In this document: one piece after another, positions 49,349-60,112 of the stretch | Numbering within the stretch: position 1 is the first letter of the stretch | How the letters are laid out: the number at the start of each line of letters is the position of its first letter | Assembly: GCA_002361655.1 (NCBI GenBank) | Contig: DETM01000031.1 | Location: 25,159-89,158 of the forward strand | Source: Prevotella sp. UBA3288 | GTDB taxonomy: Bacteria > Bacteroidota > Bacteroidia > Bacteroidales > Bacteroidaceae | DNA length: 64,000 nucleotides | Direction of reading: 5' to 3' | Made by a program: the position numbers and the translations under genes | Notes under the pieces: model-generated | Told to the model about the DNA's origin: nothing | Seen by the model: the letters and a program-made list of their open reading frames with translations, nothing else | The model's database searches: none

Positions 49349-49356
49349 CAAAGTTA
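49349..49356 (-). promoter_or_regulatory. -7 box of susC
   Basis: TAACTTTG on the minus strand, 73 bp before the susC ATG. No -33 TTTG is visible. The operator at 49411 lies at the same offset as at the amylase gene. Confidence 0.65.
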
Positions 49357-49410
49357 GGTTTTATTTGGCTTCGTTGTAATTTATTTTGTAAAAAAGCGTT
49401 ATTATGTTAG

Positions 49411-49424
49411 TGCAATCGTTTGCA
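49411..49424. promoter_or_regulatory. LacI-family operator upstream of susC
   Basis: TGCAATCGTTTGCA has arms TGCAA and TTGCA around TCGT, the form bound by LacI/GalR-family regulators. It sits between the divergent susC and lacI-type genes. A half-site TGCAATCG recurs at 49491-49498 beside the regulator's own promoter. Confidence 0.7.
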
Positions 49425-49479
49425 TTCCGTTCGGAGTTAATAAATGGAGTATCCGATAACAGAATAGAAATGTTTTGCC

Positions 49480-49487
49480 TACATTTG
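49480..49487 (+). promoter_or_regulatory. -7 box of the lacI-MFS-malQ-GH97-GH13 operon
   Basis: TACATTTG lies 27 bp before the regulator ATG. The half-operator at 49491-49498 would overlap the transcription start, so autoregulation is possible. Confidence 0.5.
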
Positions 49488-49514
49488 CATTGCAATCGAA
49501 ACTAAAAGCCACCT

Positions 49515-50540
49515 ATGAACGAGAAGCCGGTACTGACAATGAAAGATATAGCACGGGAACTGGGCGTTTCTGTGGCTACCGTTTCGCGTGCTCTGAAAGA
49601 CTCGCCCAACATCTCGCAAGAGCAGCGGGAGCGGGTGAAGACTTTTGCCCGTGAGCACCATTTCACGCCGAATGTCATCGCCGAGTCGTTGCGCCATAGT
49701 CGGGTGCAGCCGATGAAGGTCATCGGGGTGATCGTGCCGGAACTGGTGCACTATTATTTCATGACCATCCTGAAGGGCATCGAGGAAGAGGCCGAGGCCC
49801 GTGGCTACCGCATCATGGTGGCCCAGAGCGGCGAGCAGTATGAGCGGGAGGTGCGTCTCTGTCAGTCTTTTTATGAGAATAAGGTGTGCGGCATCATTGT
49901 CTCGCAGGCCAAGGATACCCATCATTATGAACATTTCCAGCGGCTCATCGATGCCGGCGTGCCTCTCGTCTTCTATGATAGAATATGTACCGGCGTGAAT
50001 GCGAGCAGGGTGGTGGTCGACGACTATATGGGAGCCTTCAATGCCGTGAGCCATCTGATAGAGACCGGTTGCCGGCGCATCGTCTATTTCGGTTCGCAGA
50101 TGAACCTCGAGATAGCCAAGAACCGCTTCAATGGTTATAAGGATGCGCTATTGAAGCACGGACTGCCTTTTGACGAGGCGCTGACCCGCATCTGCGACAA
50201 CCGTGCCGATGCTGAGTTGATGACACCCCTCATGTTCGATGGCGACCGCTATCCCGATGCCTTCTTCGCCGTCAATGATGATACGGCCATCGGCATCCTC
50301 TACACCGTGAAGCGTATGGGACTGCGGGTGCCGGAGGATATCAGCATCTGCGGCTTTACCAATGGTGAGCGGGCCGTGGCCACCGACCCTATGCTGACCA
50401 CGGTGGAGCAGCGGGGGGTGAGGGTAGGCGAGGAGGCTGTCAACGTACTCATCGGCCATGTGGAAGGCACCATCCCGCTGGGCAAGGCGGAGCGGCGCGT
50501 GGTCCGGACGCGGCTGATATTACGTGGGACGACGCGGTGA
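49515..50540 (+). CDS. LacI/GalR-family regulator of the starch locus
   Basis: A 341-residue regulator. The N-terminal helix-turn-helix and hinge read LTMKDIARELGVSVATVSRALKDSPNIS. The rest is a periplasmic-binding-protein-like sensor domain with VIGVIVPELVHYYFMTILKG, VCGIIVSQA, RVVVDDYMGAF and GFTNGERAVATDPMLTTVEQ. It is divergent from susC and first in an operon of glucan genes. In Bacteroides thetaiotaomicron the starch locus uses the membrane regulator SusR; here a LacI type replaces it, as in other maltose systems. Ligand is probably maltose or a related sugar, by inference. Confidence 0.92.
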   Translation: MNEKPVLTMKDIARELGVSVATVSRALKDSPNISQEQRERVKTFAREHHFTPNVIAESLRHSRVQPMKVIGVIVPELVHYYFMTILKGIEEEAEARGYRIMVAQSGEQYEREVRLCQSFYENKVCGIIVSQAKDTHHYEHFQRLIDAGVPLVFYDRICTGVNASRVVVDDYMGAFNAVSHLIETGCRRIVYFGSQMNLEIAKNRFNGYKDALLKHGLPFDEALTRICDNRADAELMTPLMFDGDRYPDAFFAVNDDTAIGILYTVKRMGLRVPEDISICGFTNGERAVATDPMLTTVEQRGVRVGEEAVNVLIGHVEGTIPLGKAERRVVRTRLILRGTTR

Positions 50541-50541
50541 G

Positions 50542-50575
50542 GAATTGAGAGTTGAGAATTAGGAATTTAGAATTA
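50542..50575 (+). repeat. Heptanucleotide repeat between regulator and MFS gene
   Basis: GAATTGAGAGTTGAGAATTA and following bases are degenerate 7-mers of the ATTCTCA family in inverse orientation. They fill nearly the whole 36-bp spacer. Confidence 0.5.
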
Positions 50576-50576
50576 T

Positions 50577-51929
50577 ATGAAACAGAAACCGAATTTAAGT
50601 TTTTGGAAGTTGTGGAACCTGAGTTTCGGGTTCTTCGGCGTGCAGATAGCCTATGCGCTGCAGAGTGCAAACATCTCCCGCATCTTCAGGACACTGGGGG
50701 CCGACCCCCACGACCTGAGTTTCTTCTGGCTCCTGCCGCCATTGATGGGCATTCTGGTGCAGCCCATCGTCGGCACACTGAGTGACAAGACCTGGACCCG
50801 CTTCGGCCGGCGTATCCCCTACCTGTTCATCGGTGCTTTAGTAGCCGTGGCAGTGATGTGCCTGCTGCCCAATGCCGGCTCTTTTAATTTCGCACCCTGG
50901 CTGTTTGGAGAGGATGGTATGTACGGTATTATTACAACATTGGGCGTGACAATGCTTTTCGGCATTATGATGCTGATGCTGCTCGACACGAGTATCAACA
51001 TGGCGATGCAGCCGTTCAAGATGCTCGTGGGCGACATGGTCAACGAGGCGCAGAAGGCGAAAGCCTACAGCATCCAGTCGTTCCTCTGCAATGCCGGCTC
51101 CGTGGTGGGCTTCGTCTTCCCGTTTGTCTTTGCCTGGCTGGGCATCAGCAATGTGGCGGAAAAAGGCATCGTGCCCGACTCCGTCGTCTGGTCGTTCTAT
51201 ATCGGTGCGGCCATCCTGATACTCTGTGTCGTCTACACCACGCTGAAGGTCAAGGAGTGGTCGCCCAAGGAGTATGCCGAATATAATGGTGTGGCCGATG
51301 CGTCGAAAGAGAGCAAGGCCAACTGGTTCATTTTGTTGAAGAATGCCCCCTCCACCTTCTGGCGTGTGGGCTTGGTGCAGTTCTTCTGCTGGTCGGCCTT
51401 CCTCTATATGTGGAGTTACGTGACCGACTCCGTCTCGCTGACGGTATGGGGCACCGCCGACGCCGAGACGCAGGCCTATCAGGAGGCCGGCAACTGGACG
51501 GGCATCCTCTATGCCATTCAGGCCATGGGCAGTGTGGCGTGGGCAGCCCTCCTGCCACGGTTCGGCAATGCGAAACTGGCCTATTCCGTCAGTCTGTTGC
51601 TCGGCGGACTCGGTTTTGCGCTGATTCCTTTCTGTCCCGGACAGTATCTGCAGATCATCCCCTTCCTGCTTATCGGCTGTGCCTGGGCAGCAATGCTGGC
51701 AATGCCGTTCACGTTTGTGACCAACGCCCTTCAGGGCTATGGACACATGGGTGCCTATCTGGGACTGTTCAATGGCACCATCTGTCTGCCCCAGATTGTG
51801 GCAGCCCTTTGTGGCGGCTTGATCCTGCAGGCGGTCGGCGGCGTTCAGACCGGCATGATGCTGGTAGCCGGCGGCTTGCTCGTCGTAGGGGCTTTGTGTG
51901 TCTTCTTCATCAAAGACAGGAAAGCCTAA
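50577..51929 (+). CDS. MFS sugar transporter, likely maltose/maltooligosaccharide importer
   Basis: A 450-residue inner-membrane protein with about 12 hydrophobic segments. The N-terminal SFGFFGVQIAYALQSANISRIFRTLGA and the loop GTLSDKTWTRFGRRIPYLFIG resemble the SLC45-like/glycoside-type MFS transporters found beside malQ and GH13 genes in Bacteroidetes. The second operon gene after the regulator, it probably takes periplasmic maltose or short maltodextrins to the cytoplasm, where MalQ acts. Substrate inferred from neighbours. Confidence 0.87.
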   Translation: MKQKPNLSFWKLWNLSFGFFGVQIAYALQSANISRIFRTLGADPHDLSFFWLLPPLMGILVQPIVGTLSDKTWTRFGRRIPYLFIGALVAVAVMCLLPNAGSFNFAPWLFGEDGMYGIITTLGVTMLFGIMMLMLLDTSINMAMQPFKMLVGDMVNEAQKAKAYSIQSFLCNAGSVVGFVFPFVFAWLGISNVAEKGIVPDSVVWSFYIGAAILILCVVYTTLKVKEWSPKEYAEYNGVADASKESKANWFILLKNAPSTFWRVGLVQFFCWSAFLYMWSYVTDSVSLTVWGTADAETQAYQEAGNWTGILYAIQAMGSVAWAALLPRFGNAKLAYSVSLLLGGLGFALIPFCPGQYLQIIPFLLIGCAWAAMLAMPFTFVTNALQGYGHMGAYLGLFNGTICLPQIVAALCGGLILQAVGGVQTGMMLVAGGLLVVGALCVFFIKDRKA

Positions 51930-51973
51930 TATATTATATATATAAATAAGGTGTAACTAAAAACTGACGCGAT

Positions 51974-54385
51974 ATGAAAATAATATTCAATTTGGAGTAC
52001 AATACCGGTTATGGCGAACAACTGGTGTTGAATGTCATCGGCGAGCCTATGATGCCTCTTGCCATGTCGACGCTCGACGGAGCACACTGGTCGGTAGAGA
52101 TATCGAGTGACAAACCCAGCGGGTCGTATTTCGACTATTACTACAGTGTGGTGCGTGGCGACAAGGAGGTGCGCCACGAGTGGAAGGTGGAGCCCCACCG
52201 TCTGGAACTGGCTGCCGTCAAAGGCTCCCGCTATCTGGTGTACGACCATTGGATAGACATGCCCGATGACAGTTATATGTACTCGTCGGCCTTCACCGAC
52301 TGTGTCATGGCTCGCGAACGGCAGTTGAGCACGAAGAAGGAGTATGATACCACCATCCGGCTGAAGGTGCGCGCCCCTCAGTTGCGCAACGGTGAGCGGC
52401 TCGCCTTGGTCGGCTCGTCCGACTATCTGGGCTGCTGGAGCACCCGCGAGACGCTGCCGATGACCGAACACCAGAGCCACGAGTGGGTCATCAGTCTCAA
52501 TGCCGACCACCTGCCTGACAGGGCCGAGTATAAGTTTCTGATTCTCCGGCCCGGCAACGACCCCATCTGGGAGAACTGCGAGAACCGTGTGCTGACCAAG
52601 CCGTCGATGAACAAGGGCGACGTGGTGGTCTACGAACTGCAGCAGGCGTGGTTCTCCATTGCTCCGTGGCGCGGTGCCGGCACGGTCATTCCCGTCTTCT
52701 CGCTGCGCAGCGAGGGCAGTTTCGGTGTGGGCGACTTCGGCGATCTGGCCATGATGGTCGACTGGTGTGCCAAGACCGGTCAGCATGTGTTGCAGGTCCT
52801 GCCTATCAACGATACCACGATGACCCATACGTGGCAAGACTCCTATCCCTACAACAGCATCAGCATCTATGCCCTCCATCCGCAGTACACCGACTTCCGG
52901 CAGTTGCCGCCCATCAAGGACGAGGCTGTCCGCCAGCAGTTCGAAACCCTGCGCCGGGAACTGAACGCCCTGCCGCAGATTGACTACGAACGGGTGAACA
53001 ACGCCAAGATGGAGTACCTGCAGATTATCTTCCGCCAAGAATGGAACAAGGTGAAACGGCAGGCCGCCTACCAGAAGTTCTTCGACGGCAACAAGGAGTG
53101 GCTGGAGCCCTACGCCCGCTTCTGCTTCTACCGTGATAAGTTCGGCACCGCCACCTTCTCCGAGTGGCCTGCCAAATTGCCAAAGCCGGAACAGAAGGTG
53201 CTCGACTTCTGGTACTTCGTGCAGTATAACCTCGACCAGCAGATGCGGGCCGCCCATAGTCATGCCCGTCAGCAGCGGGTCGTGCTGAAAGGCGACATCC
53301 CCATCGGCATCAGCCGCGACGGCGTGGAGGCTTGGGTCGAACCGCGCTATTTCAATATGAACGGACAGGCCGGTGCGCCGCCCGATGCTTTCTCTACCGA
53401 CGGACAGAACTGGGGCTTCCCCACCTACAACTGGGACGAGATGCTCCGCGACGGCTGCTCGTGGTGGGTGCGCCGCTTCCGCAAGATGGCCGAATATTTC
53501 GATGCCTATCGCATCGACCACGTGCTGGGCTTCTTCCGCATCTGGGAGATTCCCGTGCCTGAGAAGTCGGGACTGATGGGACAGTTCGCACCGGCCCTCG
53601 GCATGAGTAAGGAGGAGATAGCCTCCTATGGCGTCGACTTCAAGGAAGGCCTCTTCCTGGTCGACCACAAGCGCGACGACCGCTGGCATCCCCGCATTGC
53701 CGTGCAGTATCAGCAGGCCTACGAGGAACTGGACGAGGAGCAGAAAGACCATTTCAACCGTCTGTATAACGACTACTTCTACCGCCGCAACAACCAGTTC
53801 TGGTATCAGGAGGCCATGAAGAAACTGCCCCGCCTGACCGAGGCCACCCGTATGCTCTGCTGTGCTGAAGACCTGGGCATGGTGCCCGACTGCGTGCCCT
53901 GGGTGATGAACGAACTGCGCATCCTGTCGCTCGAGATTCAGACCATGCCGAAAGACCCCTCTTTGCGTTTCGGCAAACTGAAGCGTACGCCCTACCGCAG
54001 CGTCATCACCTTTTCTACCCACGACATGGCTCCATTGCGCCAGTGGTGGGACGAGGACGAGGAACGCACTCAGGAATACTACAGCGTGTCGCTGCGCCGC
54101 GGTTGGGAGGCCAAGGCTCCTCATCCGCTGCCCGGCTGGCTGGCTAAGGAGATTGTCAGTCGCCAGTTGATGTCGCCGGCCATGCTCTGTCTGCTGTCGC
54201 TGCAGGACTGGCTCTCCATCGATGAGCGACTGCGCTTCCCTGATCCCAACGGTGAGCGTATCAACATCCCGGCCAATCCACGCCACTACTGGCGCTACCG
54301 TATGCATCTCACCATCGAACAACTGATGGCGGCTGACGACTTCAACCGTGAAGTGACGATTTTGGTTAAACAGGGAAATAGGTAG
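51974..54385 (+). CDS. malQ: 4-alpha-glucanotransferase (GH77) with N-terminal CBM20-type modules
   Basis: An 803-residue cytoplasmic enzyme (amylomaltase/DPE2-like). Residues about 1-110 and 120-230 are starch-binding CBM20-like modules (for example RLALVGSSDYLGCWSTRETLPM and YKFLILRPGNDPIWEN). The GH77 barrel follows: GSFGVGDFGDLAMMVDW, nucleophile Asp515 in YRIDHVLGFFRIWEIP, acid/base Glu632 in CAEDLGMVPDCVP, Asp684 in STHDMAPLRQWW. It disproportionates maltooligosaccharides and releases glucose. The arrangement of two CBM20s before GH77 is known from Bacteroidetes and plant DPE2. Co-operonic with GH97. Confidence 0.95.
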   Translation: MKIIFNLEYNTGYGEQLVLNVIGEPMMPLAMSTLDGAHWSVEISSDKPSGSYFDYYYSVVRGDKEVRHEWKVEPHRLELAAVKGSRYLVYDHWIDMPDDSYMYSSAFTDCVMARERQLSTKKEYDTTIRLKVRAPQLRNGERLALVGSSDYLGCWSTRETLPMTEHQSHEWVISLNADHLPDRAEYKFLILRPGNDPIWENCENRVLTKPSMNKGDVVVYELQQAWFSIAPWRGAGTVIPVFSLRSEGSFGVGDFGDLAMMVDWCAKTGQHVLQVLPINDTTMTHTWQDSYPYNSISIYALHPQYTDFRQLPPIKDEAVRQQFETLRRELNALPQIDYERVNNAKMEYLQIIFRQEWNKVKRQAAYQKFFDGNKEWLEPYARFCFYRDKFGTATFSEWPAKLPKPEQKVLDFWYFVQYNLDQQMRAAHSHARQQRVVLKGDIPIGISRDGVEAWVEPRYFNMNGQAGAPPDAFSTDGQNWGFPTYNWDEMLRDGCSWWVRRFRKMAEYFDAYRIDHVLGFFRIWEIPVPEKSGLMGQFAPALGMSKEEIASYGVDFKEGLFLVDHKRDDRWHPRIAVQYQQAYEELDEEQKDHFNRLYNDYFYRRNNQFWYQEAMKKLPRLTEATRMLCCAEDLGMVPDCVPWVMNELRILSLEIQTMPKDPSLRFGKLKRTPYRSVITFSTHDMAPLRQWWDEDEERTQEYYSVSLRRGWEAKAPHPLPGWLAKEIVSRQLMSPAMLCLLSLQDWLSIDERLRFPDPNGERINIPANPRHYWRYRMHLTIEQLMAADDFNREVTILVKQGNR

Positions 54386-54400
54386 GATATTGTACATTGA

Positions 54401-56695
<2,295 letters not shown>

Positions 56696-56725
56696 GAATT
56701 AAGAATTAAACGGTGTCGCTTCGTG

Positions 56726-58789
56726 ATGATGAATAATGAATTGAATAAACTGATGATGGCAGGAACTGTTGCACTCGTGATGGCCTGCGACCCGCCGAAG
56801 GATGCTGCCTTCGTGTTTGACGAGGTGACCTATTCGCCTCAAGAGACGGTGTTTAAACTCTTTGCCCCCGATTCGCCCCATAGCACGGGCATCCATAGTG
56901 GTGTCTGTGTGGTGGTCGACGGCGACACGGTGCCCATGACGTGGAAACCCACCGTCGATGATGTGCGCTGCATCTACAAGGCCGTGGTGCCCGGCGACCT
57001 GAAGGGTAAGACCTATCAGTTTGTGGTCAACGGTCAGACATCGCCCGGCGTCTTTGCCAAGGCCGTCACCGTGAACGGAGAGAAGGGTGTCGTCGTCGAC
57101 CTGAAGGAAACCGACCCGGAGGGGTGGGAGAGCGACCAGCCTGTGCGCCGTCCCTATCAGGACCTGATAATCTACGAGATGCACCACCGCGACTTCTCTG
57201 TCAACCGTCCTGAGGCGCAATACAAAGGTAAGTTTCTCGCCCTCACCGAACCCTGGGCCATCGCCCATCTACAGGAACTGGGCGTCAACGCCGTCCATAT
57301 CCTGCCTAGTTACGACTTCGGGTCTGTCGACGAAACCAAAACTCCCCTCTCCAGTGGGGGGTCGGTTCCCTACAACTGGGGCTACGACCCGGTGAACTAC
57401 AATGTGCCGGAAGGCTCGTACAGCACCGACCCCTACGACCCGCTCTGCCGTATCCGCGAGTTCAAGCAGATGGTGCAGGCCCTCCACCGTGCCGGCATCG
57501 CCGTCATCCTCGACGTAGTGTACAACCATACCTACGACATCGCACATTCCAACTTCCAGCGAACCTATCCCGACTACTACTATAGAAAGACCTCCCCCAG
57601 CCCCTCCGAAGGAGGTGAGGACCTGCAGGGAGGTGAAGAAGAGTCCGGAAGGCTCTTCTCCCCTTTGGAGGGGGCGGGGGAGGCTTACTCCAACGGCTCC
57701 GGTTGTGGCAACGAGACGGCTTCTGAGCGGCCCATGATGCGCCGCTTCATGATAGAAAGCGTGAAATACTGGGTCAACGAATACCACATCGACGGTTTCC
57801 GTTTCGACCTCATGGGCTGCCATGACATCACGACGATGAACGAGATTCGTCAGGCCCTCGATGCCATCGACCCCAACATCTTCGTCTATGGCGAGGGATG
57901 GAGTGCCGGAGCGTGTGCCCTGTCAACCGATTCCCTCGGTACAAAGGTCAACATCCCGCAGATGCCGCGTATAGCCGCTTTCTCCGACGATCTGCGCGAT
58001 GCCCTGCGCGGTCCGTTCAACGACGATACCAAGGGAGCCTTCTTGGCCGCCATCCCCGGCCAGGAGGAGAGCCTGAAGGCCGGCATCGCCGGTATGGTAG
58101 ACCATCCGCAGGTGGACTACACCAAGGTGAACTACAGCGACCGCCCCTACGCCCTTGAGCCCACCCAGATGATAGCCTATGTCTCGTGTCACGACGACAT
58201 GTGTCTCTTCGACCGGCTCAAGGCTTCCATTCCCCACTCATCGGAGGGGGAAATGGAGGGCTATATCCGTCTCGACCTGCTCGCTCAGACTGCCGTCTTC
58301 ACGTCCCAGGGTGTGCCGTTCATGCTCAGCGGCGAGGAACTGCTGCGCACCAAGCAGGGTGTGCACAACTCCTTCGAGTCGCCCGACAGCATCAACCAAC
58401 TCGACTGGGTGAACAAAGAGAAATATCCGCAGGTCTTTCAGTACTACAAGAACTTAATTGCCCTTCGTAAGCATCATCCCGCCTTCCGTCTGGGCAGTGC
58501 CGACCTCGTCAGGAAATACCTCGAATTCCTGGCCCCCTCGGCACCCCCTTCGTCCCCCGAGGGTTGTCTCGTTGCCTTCCGCCTGAAAGACCATGCCGGT
58601 GGTGATGCCTGGCGCGACATCATTGTCATCCTCAATGCCAACCGTCAGGCCCGTGTCGTCGACATCCCAGAAGGGCGCTACACCGTGGTGTGCTGCGACG
58701 GCCAGATTGATGAACAGGGACTGGGCGAGGTGAACGGCTCCCGGGTACAAGTGGCCCCCCAGTCGGCACTCATCCTCTGTGCCGACTGA
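56726..58789 (+). CDS. GH13 debranching enzyme (pullulanase type I-like) lipoprotein with in-frame repeat insertions
   Basis: A 687-residue lipoprotein (lipobox LVMAC, Cys about 22) from the ATG at 56726; a GTG one codon upstream is possible. An N-terminal CBM48-like domain is followed by the GH13 barrel. Pullulanase signature YNWGYDPVNYNVPEGSYSTD, nucleophile Asp361 (FRFDLMG), acid Glu390 (VYGEGWSAG), Asp490 (SCHDDM). It cleaves alpha-1,6 branches. Between YPDYYYR and SNGSGCGNETASERPM are about 30 extra residues (PSPSEGGEDLQGGEEESG...), encoded by a 93-bp palindromic element. Smaller insertions sit at TPLSSGGS, PHSSEGEMEG and APPSSPEG. All lie in loops, so activity may be kept. Confidence 0.92.
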   Translation: MMNNELNKLMMAGTVALVMACDPPKDAAFVFDEVTYSPQETVFKLFAPDSPHSTGIHSGVCVVVDGDTVPMTWKPTVDDVRCIYKAVVPGDLKGKTYQFVVNGQTSPGVFAKAVTVNGEKGVVVDLKETDPEGWESDQPVRRPYQDLIIYEMHHRDFSVNRPEAQYKGKFLALTEPWAIAHLQELGVNAVHILPSYDFGSVDETKTPLSSGGSVPYNWGYDPVNYNVPEGSYSTDPYDPLCRIREFKQMVQALHRAGIAVILDVVYNHTYDIAHSNFQRTYPDYYYRKTSPSPSEGGEDLQGGEEESGRLFSPLEGAGEAYSNGSGCGNETASERPMMRRFMIESVKYWVNEYHIDGFRFDLMGCHDITTMNEIRQALDAIDPNIFVYGEGWSAGACALSTDSLGTKVNIPQMPRIAAFSDDLRDALRGPFNDDTKGAFLAAIPGQEESLKAGIAGMVDHPQVDYTKVNYSDRPYALEPTQMIAYVSCHDDMCLFDRLKASIPHSSEGEMEGYIRLDLLAQTAVFTSQGVPFMLSGEELLRTKQGVHNSFESPDSINQLDWVNKEKYPQVFQYYKNLIALRKHHPAFRLGSADLVRKYLEFLAPSAPPSSPEGCLVAFRLKDHAGGDAWRDIIVILNANRQARVVDIPEGRYTVVCCDGQIDEQGLGEVNGSRVQVAPQSALILCAD
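57591..57683 (+). repeat. 93-bp GC-rich palindromic element inserted in frame in the debranching enzyme gene
   Basis: Outer arms 57591-57607 (CCTCCCCCAGCCCCTCC) and 57667-57683 (GGAGGGGGCGGGGGAGG) are complementary at 15 of 17 positions. Each end also forms its own small hairpin (CCTCC-GAA-GGAGG; CTCC-CCTTT-GGAG). Length is 31 codons, so the frame is preserved. The form, two inverted hairpin units, resembles extragenic palindromic repeats. Confidence 0.85.
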
Positions 58790-58859
58790 GGGCCTTCGGA
58801 CAGGAATTAATATCCTTATTCGTAAGTCCATTATTCCAATTCGATTCCACACTGCAACG

Positions 58860-58949
58860 AAGGCGGCCGGTCCTCACGGACTGGTCGCCTTAGTATATAC
58901 ACGGCCTGGCTGACCAAAAATCCCGAAACGCCAAAGCATTCCGGGATTT
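58860..58949. terminator. Double terminator between the debranching enzyme and the GH43-like gene
   Basis: First hairpin: arms 58860-58873 and 58878-58891 (AAGGCGG...; 14 pairs with G-T pairs). Second: AAATCCCG (58918-58925) with CGGGATTT (58942-58949), with an A-run before and a T-rich run after. Together they can end transcripts from both convergent genes. The second resembles the terminator at 39240 (shared TCCCGAAACGC). Confidence 0.78.
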
Positions 58950-58959
58950 ATTTTTGATA

Positions 58960-60024
58960 TCATTTGCCTTGCTGTTTCTTCGACCACTTCAGCAGCCGTT
59001 TGTATTCCTTCTTCGTCAAGCGCATGAAAGAGCCGTGCTGTGGTGCGGTGACACCCTCGATGTCGACGGGGTCGTGAAAGTTACGCAGGTTCTGGTCGGC
59101 CTTGCAGATGCGGTAGCGGCGGGGTTTGTCGCTATACTGGATATAAGCCACGCGCCACGTCGGGTCGCCGATGAGTTGAAAGGCACTGGAGCCCTCGCAC
59201 TTCTTCTTGCCCTCGAACGACACGTAGTCGTCCTCTACCGGCTCGCCCCATCCGCTGGTCAGGTGGTCGCTGGTGGCGGTGTAGATGCCGGGCTTGCCGC
59301 CCTCCTTTTTGATGAGCATATGGTATTTGCCGTCGTTGAGCAGGTTGATGTCAGCATCGATGGTGGCATAGCCCCAGTCGAAGAGCAACTTAGGCTGTGT
59401 CAGACGAGTGAACGTCTTGTCGGCGTGTGAATAGTACATACGGTCGTACTTCTCCTCCGGGCGGTTCAGCATCGAGTAGTAGATCATGTAGCCGCCACGT
59501 TCGCCGTTCTCCCACACGAAGTCGGGATCCCAGAAAATCTGCGGTGCCCACACACGGTTGATGGTGCTCCAGTCCCGGTAGACACTTTCGGCCTCAGGGT
59601 TGCAGAAGATGGCAGGGCCCTTGCGGTAGTCAAACGAGCGGCTCTCCCAGTGTATGAGGTCCTTGCTGGTCAGCAGGTCGATGCCATAGTTGTCCCATTC
59701 GTTCTGTTTGCCCAGGGGCTTCGTCATACTGTTGTTCATGTCGGTGGTCACCATCACATAGCCCTTGCCGTTCCAGGAGCGGCAGACGTAGGCATCGCGC
59801 TGTCCGCCTTCGATGCGCGCGTGCTCCTTGGGGTCCATGATGGGGCCGCCGCCCAAGATGTCCTCATAGTGATAGCCGTCGCGGCTCACGGCATAGGCCG
59901 TCCACTGGCCTTTGTCGCTCATGTGGCAATACAGGTAGCCATAGTCACCCTTCTGCGGGTTCTGTGCCCCAGCGGTCATGGCCGCTGTCAGGGCGAGGGA
60001 AAGTAGTATTGTTCTCATCTTCAT
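58960..60024 (-). CDS. Secreted GH43-like five-bladed propeller glycosidase
   Basis: A 354-residue exported protein. Signal peptide about 1-20 (ending AGA). Propeller-like repeats (GKGYVMVTTDMNN, DLIHWESRSF, WAPQIFWDPDFVW, GGYMIYYSMLN, GKYHMLIKKEGGKPGIYTATSD) match the GH43/GH32-type beta-propeller group, of the sort annotated as arabinosidase or beta-xylosidase homologues. Acidic candidates lie in GQRDAYVCRS, FWDPD and TIDADINLL, but I cannot assign the catalytic triad securely. It is alone between a terminator and the chromate transporter genes. Substrate unknown; nothing ties it to starch. Confidence 0.72.
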   Translation of the reverse strand: MKMRTILLSLALTAAMTAGAQNPQKGDYGYLYCHMSDKGQWTAYAVSRDGYHYEDILGGGPIMDPKEHARIEGGQRDAYVCRSWNGKGYVMVTTDMNNSMTKPLGKQNEWDNYGIDLLTSKDLIHWESRSFDYRKGPAIFCNPEAESVYRDWSTINRVWAPQIFWDPDFVWENGERGGYMIYYSMLNRPEEKYDRMYYSHADKTFTRLTQPKLLFDWGYATIDADINLLNDGKYHMLIKKEGGKPGIYTATSDHLTSGWGEPVEDDYVSFEGKKKCEGSSAFQLIGDPTWRVAYIQYSDKPRRYRICKADQNLRNFHDPVDIEGVTAPQHGSFMRLTKKEYKRLLKWSKKQQGK

Positions 60025-60112
60025 TATATATTGTTCGCGTTCATTATTTATATTCTTTCAGCAACAGCCATCCGCATGAAGACGGCGCGCCCGTCCTTCA
60101 GGTCGTAGTTAG

